Shown: in pieces, positions 46,596 through 56,995 of the stretch
Position numbering within the stretch: position 1 is the first letter of the stretch
Layout: each line of letters begins with the position of its first letter
Assembly (NCBI RefSeq): GCF_049195245.1
Contig: NZ_JBMIRR010000028.1
Coordinates: 1-64,000, forward strand
Reading direction: 5' to 3'
Length of the DNA: 64,000 nt
Origin: Arenimonas sp049195245
GTDB lineage: Bacteria > Pseudomonadota > Gammaproteobacteria > Xanthomonadales > Xanthomonadaceae
Made by a program: the position numbers and the translations under genes
Notes under the pieces: generated by a model
Told to the model about the DNA's origin: nothing
What the model saw: only the letters and a program-made list of their open reading frames with translations
Databases searched by the model: none

Positions 46596-47645
46596 TCAGA
46601 AGCTGCGGCTGAGGCTGATGCTGCCGAAGACGGGGCGTTCGACCTGGCCGTTGAACTCGCGGGTGCGGCGGACGTGGGAGCCGGCGATTTTCCAGGGGCC
46701 CTTGGTGACGGCGATGCCCAGGCTGAGGTCGGCCACGACGGTGCGGCGGTCGACGCTGTGGCTGTCTTTCCAGGTGTTGCCGTCCAGCGTGATGTCGTGG
46801 GCGACGGCGCGGGCGTCCAGGCCGGCGAACAGGTGCCAGGCCCATTGGCTGCCGTCGCGCTGGCGCACGGCGGGCGCGCTGTTTTCGCCGGCGGGGCGCA
46901 TCGGGTCGCTGCCGAAGTCGTCGGGCAGGTAGCGGCCCCAGCGCAGTTCGCCTCCCAGGTTCGCGTAGGTGGCCAGGTTGCCCAGACTGCCGCCCGCGTG
47001 GCCGACCGCGTCCCAGCCCCAGCCGCTGGGGCGGGGCTCGGGGCGGTGGCGCCACAGGCGCTCATGCACCAGCTGCACCACCACCTCGTCGCGCAGCTGG
47101 TTGTCCCAGCCCTTGAACCGGTCGCGACCGAAGACGTGGTGGATCGCGTCCTGTCCGCCCTCGCCCCAGGCCGAGGGCCCAACCATGCCCACGCGCAGGT
47201 GGGTGGTGCGCAAGCTGTCGCCGGTGCGCGCGTTGTAGCCGATGCTCAACGTGGCCACGCCCGCGTACGGGCGGTCGTCGGTGATCAGGTCGGCGCGGGT
47301 GCCGTCGGTGGGTGTGTAGATGGCGTGCTGCAGGCCCAGCACCATGTTCTGCTGATCGAAGCCGCCGGGCTGCAGCCAGGTCAGGTAGCGGTTGAGCCAA
47401 CGCGCCGGTGCCGGCAGGCAGGGGTCCTGCTGCAGGTCGGCCAGGTTGGGCGACACGAAGGTGACGGCCACGCCATTGGTGTAGCCCTGGTCCTGGCCGG
47501 CGCGACCGTAGAGGTCGTTGTCGGAGCGTACGGTGATGGTGGCCGGGTTCTCGTCGCGGCTGCTGCCCTGGCGGCAGCTCTCCTGGGCCAGGGCAGAGGC
47601 GGGCAGGCAGGCAGCGGAGATCAGGAGCAGGGAGCGAAGTTGCAT
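46596..47645 (-). CDS. Lipid A 3'-O-deacylase, LpxR-like (DUF2219)
   Basis: Outer-membrane protein of 349 aa with a Sec signal (cleavage about ALAQ). It has the LpxR signatures: an N-terminal strand with RSDNDLYGRAGQDQGYTNG, the segment DDRPYAGVATLSIGY, the histidine-bearing GGQDAIHHVFG, and a C-terminal aromatic residue (SRSF) typical of beta-barrels. LpxR removes the 3'-acyloxyacyl group of lipid A in Salmonella. The ATG at 47645 is chosen because the frame upstream lacks any signal and runs toward recQ. Family call good; enzymatic role inferred. Confidence 0.85.
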   Translation of the reverse strand: MQLRSLLLISAACLPASALAQESCRQGSSRDENPATITVRSDNDLYGRAGQDQGYTNGVAVTFVSPNLADLQQDPCLPAPARWLNRYLTWLQPGGFDQQNMVLGLQHAIYTPTDGTRADLITDDRPYAGVATLSIGYNARTGDSLRTTHLRVGMVGPSAWGEGGQDAIHHVFGRDRFKGWDNQLRDEVVVQLVHERLWRHRPEPRPSGWGWDAVGHAGGSLGNLATYANLGGELRWGRYLPDDFGSDPMRPAGENSAPAVRQRDGSQWAWHLFAGLDARAVAHDITLDGNTWKDSHSVDRRTVVADLSLGIAVTKGPWKIAGSHVRRTREFNGQVERPVFGSISLSRSF

Positions 47646-47736
47646 GGAGTGTCGGAGCCTTGCGGGACAAGGCCGCGATTCTACGTCCCGCCGCCCCGCC
47701 GCCGATGCAAGGGGCGTGAAGTCGCCGCCGACCGTT

Positions 47737-49551
<1,815 letters not shown>

Positions 49552-49618
49552 GGCGCCAGTTTACCGGCTGCGCCCTGCGCGGTCTGCGTGGAAGCCTGCC
49601 CGGCCAGACCTCGGAAAA

Positions 49619-49637
49619 CCGCCCGGCGTCCGGGCGG
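49619..49637 (-). terminator. Rho-independent terminator of dps
   Basis: A perfect 8-bp GC stem (CCGCCCGG / CCGGGCGG) with a 3-base loop lies 18 bp after the dps stop. On the minus strand it is followed by TTTT. Confidence 0.72.
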
Positions 49638-49654
49638 CCTTCCGGGCGGAAGGG

Positions 49655-50182
49655 TCACTCGAGCAGGGAGCGCAGCATCCAGGCGTTCTTCTCGTGCACC
49701 TGCAGGCGCTGGGTCAGCAGGTCTTCGGTCGGATCGTCGTCGGCGTCGTCGGCGATGTCGAGCACCTTGCGGGCCGTGCGGCACACGGCCTCGTTGCCCG
49801 CCACCAGCTGGCGCACCATCTCGCGCCACTCGGGGGCCTCGGGGGCGCCCGGCTCCTCCTTGATGCTGGAAAGCTTCACGAACTGCGCGTACGAGCCCGG
49901 CGCGTTGAAGCCCAGCGCGCGGATGCGTTCGGCGATCTCGTCCAGCGCCGTCCACTGCTCGGTGTACTGGGTCATGAACATGCCGTGCAGCGAATTGAAC
50001 ATCGGCCCGGTCACGTTCCAGTGGAAGTTGTGGGTCTTGAGGTAGAGCGTGTAGCTGTCGGCCAGGAAGCGCGACAGGCCGCCGGCGATCGCCTTGCGGT
50101 CCTTCTCGCTGATGCCGATGTCGATCTTGGGCGCGCCTTCGGCGGCGGCGGGCGATTTGCGGGAAACCTTCTTCGATGCCAT
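49655..50182 (-). CDS. dps: DNA-protecting ferritin-like protein Dps
   Basis: A 175-aa protein of the Dps family: 12-mer mini-ferritins that oxidise Fe2+ and coat DNA under starvation or oxidative stress. The inter-subunit ferroxidase residues are visible as H54 (HWNVTG), H66 (SLHGMF), D81 and E85 (LDEIAER). The N terminus is Lys/Ser/Arg-rich, which could bind DNA. The C-terminal half has an acidic DIADDADDDPTED stretch. It is divergent from hrpA and has its own terminator. Confidence 0.93.
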   Translation of the reverse strand: MASKKVSRKSPAAAEGAPKIDIGISEKDRKAIAGGLSRFLADSYTLYLKTHNFHWNVTGPMFNSLHGMFMTQYTEQWTALDEIAERIRALGFNAPGSYAQFVKLSSIKEEPGAPEAPEWREMVRQLVAGNEAVCRTARKVLDIADDADDDPTEDLLTQRLQVHEKNAWMLRSLLE

Positions 50183-50271
50183 GTCGGGAACTCCGGTGGG
50201 GATCGCCGCTTACTCTACGCCACGGCGGATTCAGGGAAAATGAAGCCCCGCGGTTGATACCATGCCCGCCG

Positions 50272-53200
50272 ATGGCTGCCCGCGACGACTCCCTGCCCCC
50301 TTATCCCGAAGACCGCGTGCTCAGCCGTGACCGCGGCCGCCTGCTGCGGCTGCTGGCAAACCTGCGCAAGCAACCCGGCAGCGAATCCGCGCGCGCCGCC
50401 TGGCAGGCCGCGGTGGACGCGTCGGCCGCCGCCCGCGCGGTGCGCGAAAGCCAGGCCCCGCAGCCCACCTTCGACGACAGCCTGCCGGTGGCGCGCGAGG
50501 CGCAGACGCTGGAAGCGTTGATCCGCCGGCATCCGGTGGTGGTGGTGGCCGGCGAGACCGGTTCGGGCAAGACCACCCAGCTGCCCAAGATCTGCCTGGC
50601 GGCGGGCCGCGGCCGCGCCGGCCTGATCGGCTGCACCCAGCCCCGGCGCATCGCCGCGCGTGCGGTCGCGCGGCGCGTGGCCGAAGAGCTGCAGGTGCCG
50701 ATGGGCGGCGCGGTCGGCTATCAGGTGCGCTTTACCGAAAACGTGGGCGACGGTACCTTCGTCAAGTTCATGACCGACGGCATCCTGCTCGCCGAGATCC
50801 AGTCCGACCGCTGGCTGTCGAAGTACGACACGATCATCGTGGACGAGGCGCACGAGCGCAGCCTCAACATCGATTTCCTGCTGGGCTACCTCAAGCAGCT
50901 GGTGCGCAAGCGGCCCGACCTGAAGCTGGTCATCACCTCGGCCACCATCGACACCGACCGCTTCGCGCGGCATTTCGACGGCGCCCCGGTGGTCAGCGTC
51001 GAAGGCCGCAGCTTCCCGGTCGAGGTGCGCTACCGACCCGGCGACGCAGATGCCGAACACCCGGCCAAAGCCCGCGAAAGACCGCTCGCCGAAGCCATCG
51101 TCGAGGCGGCCGACGAGATCACCCGCGAGGACCCGCAGGGCGACGTGCTGGTGTTCCTGCCGGGCGAGCGCGAGATCCGCGACGCGCACGCCGCGCTGAA
51201 CCGCCGCAAGTACCGCAGCACCGAGGTGATCCCGCTGTACGCGCGGCTGTCGGTACGCGACCAGGACAAGGTCTTCAATCCCGGCCCCGGCCGGCGCATC
51301 GTGCTGGCCACCAACGTCGCCGAGACCTCGCTGACGGTGCCGCGCATCCGCTACGTCATCGACCCCGGCACCGCGCGCGTGAAGCGCTACAGCCCGCGCG
51401 GCCGGCTTGATCGCCTGCACATCGAACCCATCAGCCAGGCCAGCGCCGACCAGCGCAAGGGCCGCTGCGGCCGCATCTCGGCCGGCATCTGCTACCGGCT
51501 GTACGCCGAGGACGATTTCAACACGCGGCCTCGCTACACCGATCCGGAAATCCTGCGCGCGTCGCTGGCCGGCGTGATCCTGCGCATGCTGACCCTGGGC
51601 CTGGGCCGGGTCGAGGATTTTCCCTTCATCGACGCGCCCGATCCGCGCGCGATCGCCGACGGCTGGCAGACGCTGACCGAGCTGGGTGCGGTGGACGAGC
51701 AGCGCCAGCTCACCGCCATCGGGCGCCAGCTGGCGCGGCTGCCGGTGGACGTGAAGCTGGCCCGCATGCTGGTCGCGGCGCAGGCGCATGGCTGCCTGGC
51801 CGAGATGATCGTGATCACGTCCTTCCTGGGCATCCAGGACCCGCGCGAGCGTCCGGCCGATGCCCGCGAGAAGGCCGACAACGCGCACGCCGAGTTCGCC
51901 GACCCGCAGTCGGAGTTCGTCGGCATCCTCAAGCTCTGGGAGGGCTACCGCACCGCCCACGAGGACCTGACCCAGTCGAAACTGCGCGACTGGTGCGAGC
52001 GCCGCTACCTCGGCTTCCTGCGCATGCGCGAGTGGCGCGAGCTGCACCGCCAGCTGCTGCTAACCTGCGAAGAAATCGGCTGGCAGCCGGAGAATTCATA
52101 CCAGGTATGTTTTTCCGGCCCGGACATGGCGCCGACGACCGATGCCGCCCGGAAAAACATACCTGGTATGAATTCTTCGAATTCCGCCGAGGCGGCGTGG
52201 TATCGGGCGCTGCATCGCGCGCTGATCGCCGGCCTGCCCACGCAGATCGGGCACCGGGCCGAGAAGGGGCTTTACGACGCGCCGCGGCAGCGCAAGTTCC
52301 AGCTCTTTCCGGGCTCGTCGCTGGCCAGGCTGCCGCCGGCCTGGATCCTGGTGGCCACGATGCTCGACACCCAGAAGGTATGGGGCCTGATGGCCGCGCG
52401 CATCGAGCCGGACTGGGTGATCGCGGAACTAGGCCACCTGCTGGCGCGCAGACACTTCGATCCGCACTGGTCGCGGGCGCAGGGACGCGTGGTCGGAAGC
52501 GAGCAGATCAGCCTGTTCGGACTGGTGCTGGCGCCGAAGAAGCCGGTGCACTACGGCGGCCTGTATCCGGCCGAAGCGCGCGAGATCTTCGTGCGCCAGG
52601 CCCTGGTGCCGGGCGAGATCGACAGCCGCAGCGCCTTCGTCAAACGCAACCTCGCCACCCTGGCCAAGGCCGGCGAGGAAGAGGCCAAGCTGCGCCGCGC
52701 GGGCCTGGTGGCCGACGAGGACTGGCAGGCGCGCTGGTACCTGGACCGCATTCCGCCCGAGATCAACAGCCTGGCGGGCCTGGACAGCTGGTACGGCAAG
52801 GCCGCGCCCGAGCAGAAGAAATCGCTGGAGTGGTCGCTGGCCGACCTGCTGCCGGGCGAGGGCAGCGAGGCCGACCGCTTCCCGAAATACTTCGCACTGG
52901 GCGATGCGCGCCTGGCGCTGCACTACCGCTTCGAGCCCGGCCATGCCGAAGACGGCGTCACCCTCGACGTGCCCCTGCACCTGCTCAAGGCGCTGGATAC
53001 CGCGCGCCTGGGCTGGCTGGTGCCCGGCCTGGTAGAAGAGAAGGCCACGGCGCTGATCCGCGGCCTGCCCAAGACCCTGCGCCGCAACTTCGTGCCCGCG
53101 CCCGACTTCGCGCGCGCCTTCGCGCAGGCCTGGCCGCAGCCGGATGCCGACAGCCTGGCCGGCACCCTGGCGCGCTTCCTGGCCAAGGCCACCGGCGTGG

Positions 53201-54252
53201 CGGTGACGGCGCTGGACTTCGACGAGGCCGCGCTGGACCCGCACCTGCGCATGAACCTGCGCCTGGCCGACCGCGAAGGCTCGATGCTGGCGATGTCGCG
53301 CGACCTGGAGTCACTGCGCCAGCGCTTCGGCGACCAGGCCGAACGCGCCTTCGCAGACCGCGCCGGCGAGCGCCTGGCCCAGACCGGTCTGCTGCAGTTT
53401 CCGGACCAACCCATTCCGCACCAGATCGATGGCGCCGCCGGCGTGCCCGCGTTCCCCGCGCTGGTGGACCAGACCGACGCCGTGGCGCTGAGCGTGTTCG
53501 CCGACGCCACCGAAGCGGCGCAGGAACACGCGCGCGGCGTCCGCCGCCTGGCCGCGCTGGCGCTGGCCGACCGGTTGCGGCAGGCGCGCAAACAGCTTCC
53601 CGTGTCGCCGCGGCTCGCCCTGCTGTACGCGGCGATCGAAGGCTTCGCGCATGGCCCCGGCCAGCCGCCGGCGCACGAGCACCTGCGCACCGACCTGGCA
53701 CAGGCCGCGCTGAATGCCGTGCTGGACGAGGCCGGCCCGGACGTGCGCGATCGCGCCGCCTTCCAGCGCCTGGTGGACACCGCGGCGAAGAAACTTTTTC
53801 CGGAAGCGATGCAGCGGCTGCAGCTGGCCGAAGCCATCCTCGGCGCGGTCGCCGAACTCAAGCCACGCCTGGATTCACCGCTGCTGGGCTGGGCCAGCGG
53901 CAACCTCGACGACCTCAAGGCGCAGCTGGCGGGCCTGGTGCCGCCGGGCTTCCTGCGCGAGACGCCGGCCGAATCGCTGGCCGAATACCCGCGCTACCTC
54001 AAGGCGCTGTCGCTGCGCGCCGAACGCGCGCTGCGCGACCCGGTGCGCGACCAGGCCCGCATGCTCGAGATCAAGCCCTTCACCGATGCGGTGGCGGCCG
54101 CGCGCCGCGACGGCCGCCTGCGCCGGCCGGACTGGCAGGCGCTGCGCTGGGACCTGGAGGAGCTGCGCGTGTCGATGTTCGCGCAGGAACTGGGCACCCG
54201 CCGCCAGGTCTCGGCCAAGCGGCTGGCACGCCAGCTCGAAGCGCTTACCTGA
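50272..54252 (+). CDS. hrpA: ATP-dependent RNA helicase HrpA, carrying an in-frame palindromic insertion
   Basis: DEAH/RHA helicase of 1326 aa (E. coli about 1300) that acts on stalled ribosomes. Walker A is GETGSGKT (94-101), DEAH 191-194 and motif VI SADQRKGRCGR. Winged-helix, ratchet and OB-fold regions follow, then the large C-terminal HrpA domain (DUF3418). The ATG at 50272 is chosen because no family homology lies upstream. Residues about 609-637 are encoded by an 87-bp low-GC palindromic element (52092-52178) between the ratchet and OB-fold regions. The frame is preserved, so the protein is probably intact. Its end overlaps the convergent 54245 gene by 8 bp. Confidence 0.93.
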   Translation: MAARDDSLPPYPEDRVLSRDRGRLLRLLANLRKQPGSESARAAWQAAVDASAAARAVRESQAPQPTFDDSLPVAREAQTLEALIRRHPVVVVAGETGSGKTTQLPKICLAAGRGRAGLIGCTQPRRIAARAVARRVAEELQVPMGGAVGYQVRFTENVGDGTFVKFMTDGILLAEIQSDRWLSKYDTIIVDEAHERSLNIDFLLGYLKQLVRKRPDLKLVITSATIDTDRFARHFDGAPVVSVEGRSFPVEVRYRPGDADAEHPAKARERPLAEAIVEAADEITREDPQGDVLVFLPGEREIRDAHAALNRRKYRSTEVIPLYARLSVRDQDKVFNPGPGRRIVLATNVAETSLTVPRIRYVIDPGTARVKRYSPRGRLDRLHIEPISQASADQRKGRCGRISAGICYRLYAEDDFNTRPRYTDPEILRASLAGVILRMLTLGLGRVEDFPFIDAPDPRAIADGWQTLTELGAVDEQRQLTAIGRQLARLPVDVKLARMLVAAQAHGCLAEMIVITSFLGIQDPRERPADAREKADNAHAEFADPQSEFVGILKLWEGYRTAHEDLTQSKLRDWCERRYLGFLRMREWRELHRQLLLTCEEIGWQPENSYQVCFSGPDMAPTTDAARKNIPGMNSSNSAEAAWYRALHRALIAGLPTQIGHRAEKGLYDAPRQRKFQLFPGSSLARLPPAWILVATMLDTQKVWGLMAARIEPDWVIAELGHLLARRHFDPHWSRAQGRVVGSEQISLFGLVLAPKKPVHYGGLYPAEAREIFVRQALVPGEIDSRSAFVKRNLATLAKAGEEEAKLRRAGLVADEDWQARWYLDRIPPEINSLAGLDSWYGKAAPEQKKSLEWSLADLLPGEGSEADRFPKYFALGDARLALHYRFEPGHAEDGVTLDVPLHLLKALDTARLGWLVPGLVEEKATALIRGLPKTLRRNFVPAPDFARAFAQAWPQPDADSLAGTLARFLAKATGVAVTALDFDEAALDPHLRMNLRLADREGSMLAMSRDLESLRQRFGDQAERAFADRAGERLAQTGLLQFPDQPIPHQIDGAAGVPAFPALVDQTDAVALSVFADATEAAQEHARGVRRLAALALADRLRQARKQLPVSPRLALLYAAIEGFAHGPGQPPAHEHLRTDLAQAALNAVLDEAGPDVRDRAAFQRLVDTAAKKLFPEAMQRLQLAEAILGAVAELKPRLDSPLLGWASGNLDDLKAQLAGLVPPGFLRETPAESLAEYPRYLKALSLRAERALRDPVRDQARMLEIKPFTDAVAAARRDGRLRRPDWQALRWDLEELRVSMFAQELGTRRQVSAKRLARQLEALT
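52091..52184. mobile_element. Miniature palindromic element inserted in hrpA, with flanking repeat
   Basis: Inverted arms of 28 bp (52091-52118 and 52149-52176) are perfectly complementary and separated by 30 bp. Each arm contains a CATACCNGGTATG palindrome. GAATTC occurs at 52092-52097 and again at 52179-52184, exactly 87 bp apart, consistent with a target duplication. The arms are about 41 percent GC in a GC-rich gene. Removing 87 bp restores a continuous ENSAEAAWY reading. No transposase is present, so movement would need a factor elsewhere. Confidence 0.8.
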
Positions 54253-54718
54253 TGCGCTTGACCCGGGCGCGGGTGTTGTAGCCGTCCACGCGCAGGTACC
54301 ACGAGCCCAGGATGCCCGGCTCGATGAAGACCGTCGGGTCGTTCACCAGCACCTTGAGCTTGCTGGTGCTGTCGGTCACTTCCCAGACCTGGCCGTTGGC
54401 CAGGCGGATGCGGCTGCCCTTGCCATCCCAGCCGCGGAACTCGCCGGTGAAGGAGGTGACGATGGTGCCGTTGTCGGTGGTGGTGGAGGTCGGGAAGCCG
54501 CGGCGATCCTCCATCTGCGCGGTGGCGGCGCCCGAGGACACCTTGCCGGCCAGCCAGGCGTTGAGCTGGGCCAGCTCCTCGGCGCTGAGCTTGTCCAGGC
54601 CGGCGGCCTTGAACTCGGCCTCGGTCATGCGCTCTTCGAGCGTGGAGAACTGCTGGGCAAGCGCGGTGCCGCCGAGCAGCGAGAACAGGACGAGGGTGGT
54701 GATCAGCAATCGACGCAT
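54245..54718 (-). CDS. Small secreted protein of unknown function
   Basis: A 157-aa protein with a Sec signal (MRRLLITTLVLFSLLGGTALA, then QQ). The first part is helical and charged (LEERMTEAEFKAAGLDKLSAEELAQLNAWLAG); the second looks like small beta-strands (SRIRLANGQVWEVTD, LGSWYLRVDGYNTRARVKRI). I recognise no named family. The ATG at 54718 is preferred over 54727 because GGA lies at a suitable distance upstream. Its stop region overlaps the 3' end of convergent hrpA by 8 bp. Confidence 0.75.
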   Translation of the reverse strand: MRRLLITTLVLFSLLGGTALAQQFSTLEERMTEAEFKAAGLDKLSAEELAQLNAWLAGKVSSGAATAQMEDRRGFPTSTTTDNGTIVTSFTGEFRGWDGKGSRIRLANGQVWEVTDSTSKLKVLVNDPTVFIEPGILGSWYLRVDGYNTRARVKRIR

Positions 54719-54792
54719 GATGGGCATTCCGACTGGTTAAACTGGCCAGTATTCGCGGGGAAGTCTACCTCTCCGGACAACACAGGCGCCAC

Positions 54793-56928
54793 TTGGACCC
54801 GCAGACCCCATCCCCGCCGCGCCTTGCCCGCTGGTTGAGCGACCAGGGCGCCGCCGTGCCCCTGCTTTCGGCCCTGCAGGCCGCGGCCGCCCCGCTGCCG
54901 CCGGCACCGGAGGAGGTGCTGGCCCTGCGCGTGCTGGCCGTGCTTCAGCCGCTGCGCGCCGACCCGGAGGTCGTGGCCGCAGCCGCACTGCATCTGTGGC
55001 CCGCACTGCGGGAGGCGCTGCCGGGCAGCGCCTTGGCGGCTTCGCCCCGCCTGCCGCCGCTGCTCGAGGGACTCGCCGCGGCCGGCCAGGTGTCGGCGCT
55101 GCACCACCAGCGCCAGGGCAAGGGCAATGCCGAGGGACTGCGGCGCCTGCTGCTGGCCCTGGTCCGCGACCTGCGCGCGGTGCTGGTGCTGCTGGCGGTG
55201 CAGCTGGTGCGGCTGCGCGAGGCGGCAAGCTTGCCGCCAGATGAACGGCGTGCGCTGGCCGAGCTCACCAGCGACATCCATGCGCCCCTGGCCAACCGCC
55301 TGGGCATCTGGCAGCTCAAGTGGGAGCTGGAAGACCTGGCCTTCCGCTGGCTGCAGCCCGACACCTACCAGCGCATCGCCCGCCTGCTGGACGAGAAGCG
55401 CGGCGACCGCGAGCGCTTCATCCAGGACGCGATGCGGCGCATGCGCGAGGCGCTGGCCGAAGCCGGCATCGCCGCCGACGTGGCCGGCCGGCCCAAGCAC
55501 ATCTACAGCATCTGGAAAAAGATGCAGCGCAAGGGCGTGCCCTTCAGCGAGCTCTACGACATCCGTGCGGTGCGCGTGCTGGTGGACGACATCCCGGCCT
55601 GCTATTCGGTGCTGGGCCTGGTGCACCAGCTGTGGCCCTCGATCCCGTCGGAGTTCGACGACTACATCGCCCATCCCAAGGGCAACGACTACCGGTCGCT
55701 GCACACCGCGGTGATCGGCCCCGGCGGCCAGACCCTGGAAGTGCAGATCCGCACCCACCAGATGCACGAGCACGCCGAGCTGGGCGTGGCCGCGCACTGG
55801 CGCTACAAGGAGGGCGGCGGTGCCGACGCCAGCTTCGAGCGCAAGGTGGCGTGGATGCGCCAGCTGCTGGAGGCCCGCGACGAGGGCGAGGAAGCGCTGC
55901 TGGCCGGCTTCTCCACCGAACTGGTGGAAGACCGCGTGTACGTACTGACGCCGCGTTGCGAGGTGATCGACCTGCCGCGCGGCGCCACCGTGCTCGACTT
56001 CGCCTATGCCGTGCACACCGAGGTGGGCCACCGCTGCCGCGGTGCCAAGGTCAATGGCCGCATCGTGCCGCTGGACCACCAGCCCGCCACCGGTGACCGC
56101 GTCGAGATACTCACGGCCAAGACCGCCGAGCCGCGCCGCGACTGGCTGATGTCCAGCCAGGGATTCCTGGTCACCGGACGCGCGCGCGACAAGGTGCGGG
56201 CCTGGTTCCATCGCATCGACCGCAGCCGCAACCTGCAGGCCGGCCGCGAGCTGCTCGAAAAGGAGCTGCGCAAGGTGGCGCTGCTGCAGGCCGACCTGGC
56301 GCCGGTGCTGGCCAAGTTCCGCTTCGAGACGCTGGACGACCTGCACCTGGCGCTGGCCCTGGGCGATCTCGGCCCCAGCCAGGTCAGCCGGACGCTGCAC
56401 GACCACGCGCAGGCGCAGAAGGCGCCCGCCGATGCCGCCGCCAGCCTGGTGTCGCGCCGTCCGCAGGCGCCGGCCTCGAAGGCGCCGTTCACGGTCGAAG
56501 GCGTGGGCAACCTGCTCAGCCAGATCGCGCGCTGCTGCCAGCCGGTGCCGGGCGATCCGATCGTGGGCTACCTGACACGCGGCCGCGGCGTCAGCATCCA
56601 TCGCGCCGGCTGCGCCAGCGTTCAGCGCCTGCTGGCGCGGCAGCCCGACCGCCTGCTGCCGGTGGACTGGGGTCGCGCGGGCAGCTCCAGCTACGAGGTG
56701 GACCTGACCCTGCGTGCCTTCGACCGCAAGTGGCTGCTCAAGGACCTCACCAACGTGATCGCGCAGTTGGGCGTGAACATCCTGGGCGTGCAGTCGCGCG
56801 TGGACGAAGCCCAGGGCATGGCCGAGCTGCGCATCGCGGTGAGGGTGGGCGACTACGGCCAGCTCAGCGACCTGCTGGGCCGCCTCAACGCCGTGCCCGG
56901 CGTGCAGGAAGCCCGGCGCATCGGCTGA
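54793..56928 (+). CDS. relA: (p)ppGpp synthetase RelA
   Basis: Ribosome-associated stringent-response enzyme, 711 aa. The N-terminal HD region (about 20-165) lacks the metal-binding HD and ED residues of hydrolases. The synthetase domain has RPKHIYSIWKKM, YDIRAVRV and EFDDYIAHPKGNDYRSLHT. The EXDD variant (E287, D289, D290), rather than RXKD, marks the RelA type that only synthesises. TGS (about 380-440), helical, zinc-finger-like (ARCCQPVPGD) and ACT (about 630-711) domains follow. The start is TTG at 54793; no ATG or GTG is in frame nearby upstream, so the exact N terminus is uncertain. Confidence 0.92.
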   Translation: MDPQTPSPPRLARWLSDQGAAVPLLSALQAAAAPLPPAPEEVLALRVLAVLQPLRADPEVVAAAALHLWPALREALPGSALAASPRLPPLLEGLAAAGQVSALHHQRQGKGNAEGLRRLLLALVRDLRAVLVLLAVQLVRLREAASLPPDERRALAELTSDIHAPLANRLGIWQLKWELEDLAFRWLQPDTYQRIARLLDEKRGDRERFIQDAMRRMREALAEAGIAADVAGRPKHIYSIWKKMQRKGVPFSELYDIRAVRVLVDDIPACYSVLGLVHQLWPSIPSEFDDYIAHPKGNDYRSLHTAVIGPGGQTLEVQIRTHQMHEHAELGVAAHWRYKEGGGADASFERKVAWMRQLLEARDEGEEALLAGFSTELVEDRVYVLTPRCEVIDLPRGATVLDFAYAVHTEVGHRCRGAKVNGRIVPLDHQPATGDRVEILTAKTAEPRRDWLMSSQGFLVTGRARDKVRAWFHRIDRSRNLQAGRELLEKELRKVALLQADLAPVLAKFRFETLDDLHLALALGDLGPSQVSRTLHDHAQAQKAPADAAASLVSRRPQAPASKAPFTVEGVGNLLSQIARCCQPVPGDPIVGYLTRGRGVSIHRAGCASVQRLLARQPDRLLPVDWGRAGSSSYEVDLTLRAFDRKWLLKDLTNVIAQLGVNILGVQSRVDEAQGMAELRIAVRVGDYGQLSDLLGRLNAVPGVQEARRIG

Positions 56929-56974
56929 GGCCGCGAAGGGTAAGCGTTCAGGCACCGCTGTTATCCTGCCGCCC

Positions 56975-56995
56975 ATGAACGAAGTGGCCGCATGA
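56975..56995 (+). other. Six-codon mini-ORF overlapping the next start
   Basis: ATG at 56975 encodes MNEVAA and ends in TGA overlapping the ATG of the downstream gene (ATGA, 56992-56995). It may couple translation, or be chance. Confidence 0.3.

Noticed and set aside
52091..52184. hrpA as a pseudogene disrupted by an insertion
   Set aside because: The insertion is 87 bp net, introduces no stop, and the frame and family homology continue to the normal C terminus.
54793..56928. Bifunctional Rel/SpoT with hydrolase activity
   Set aside because: The N-terminal HD region lacks the metal-binding residues and the synthetase loop is EXDD (RelA type), not RXKD.
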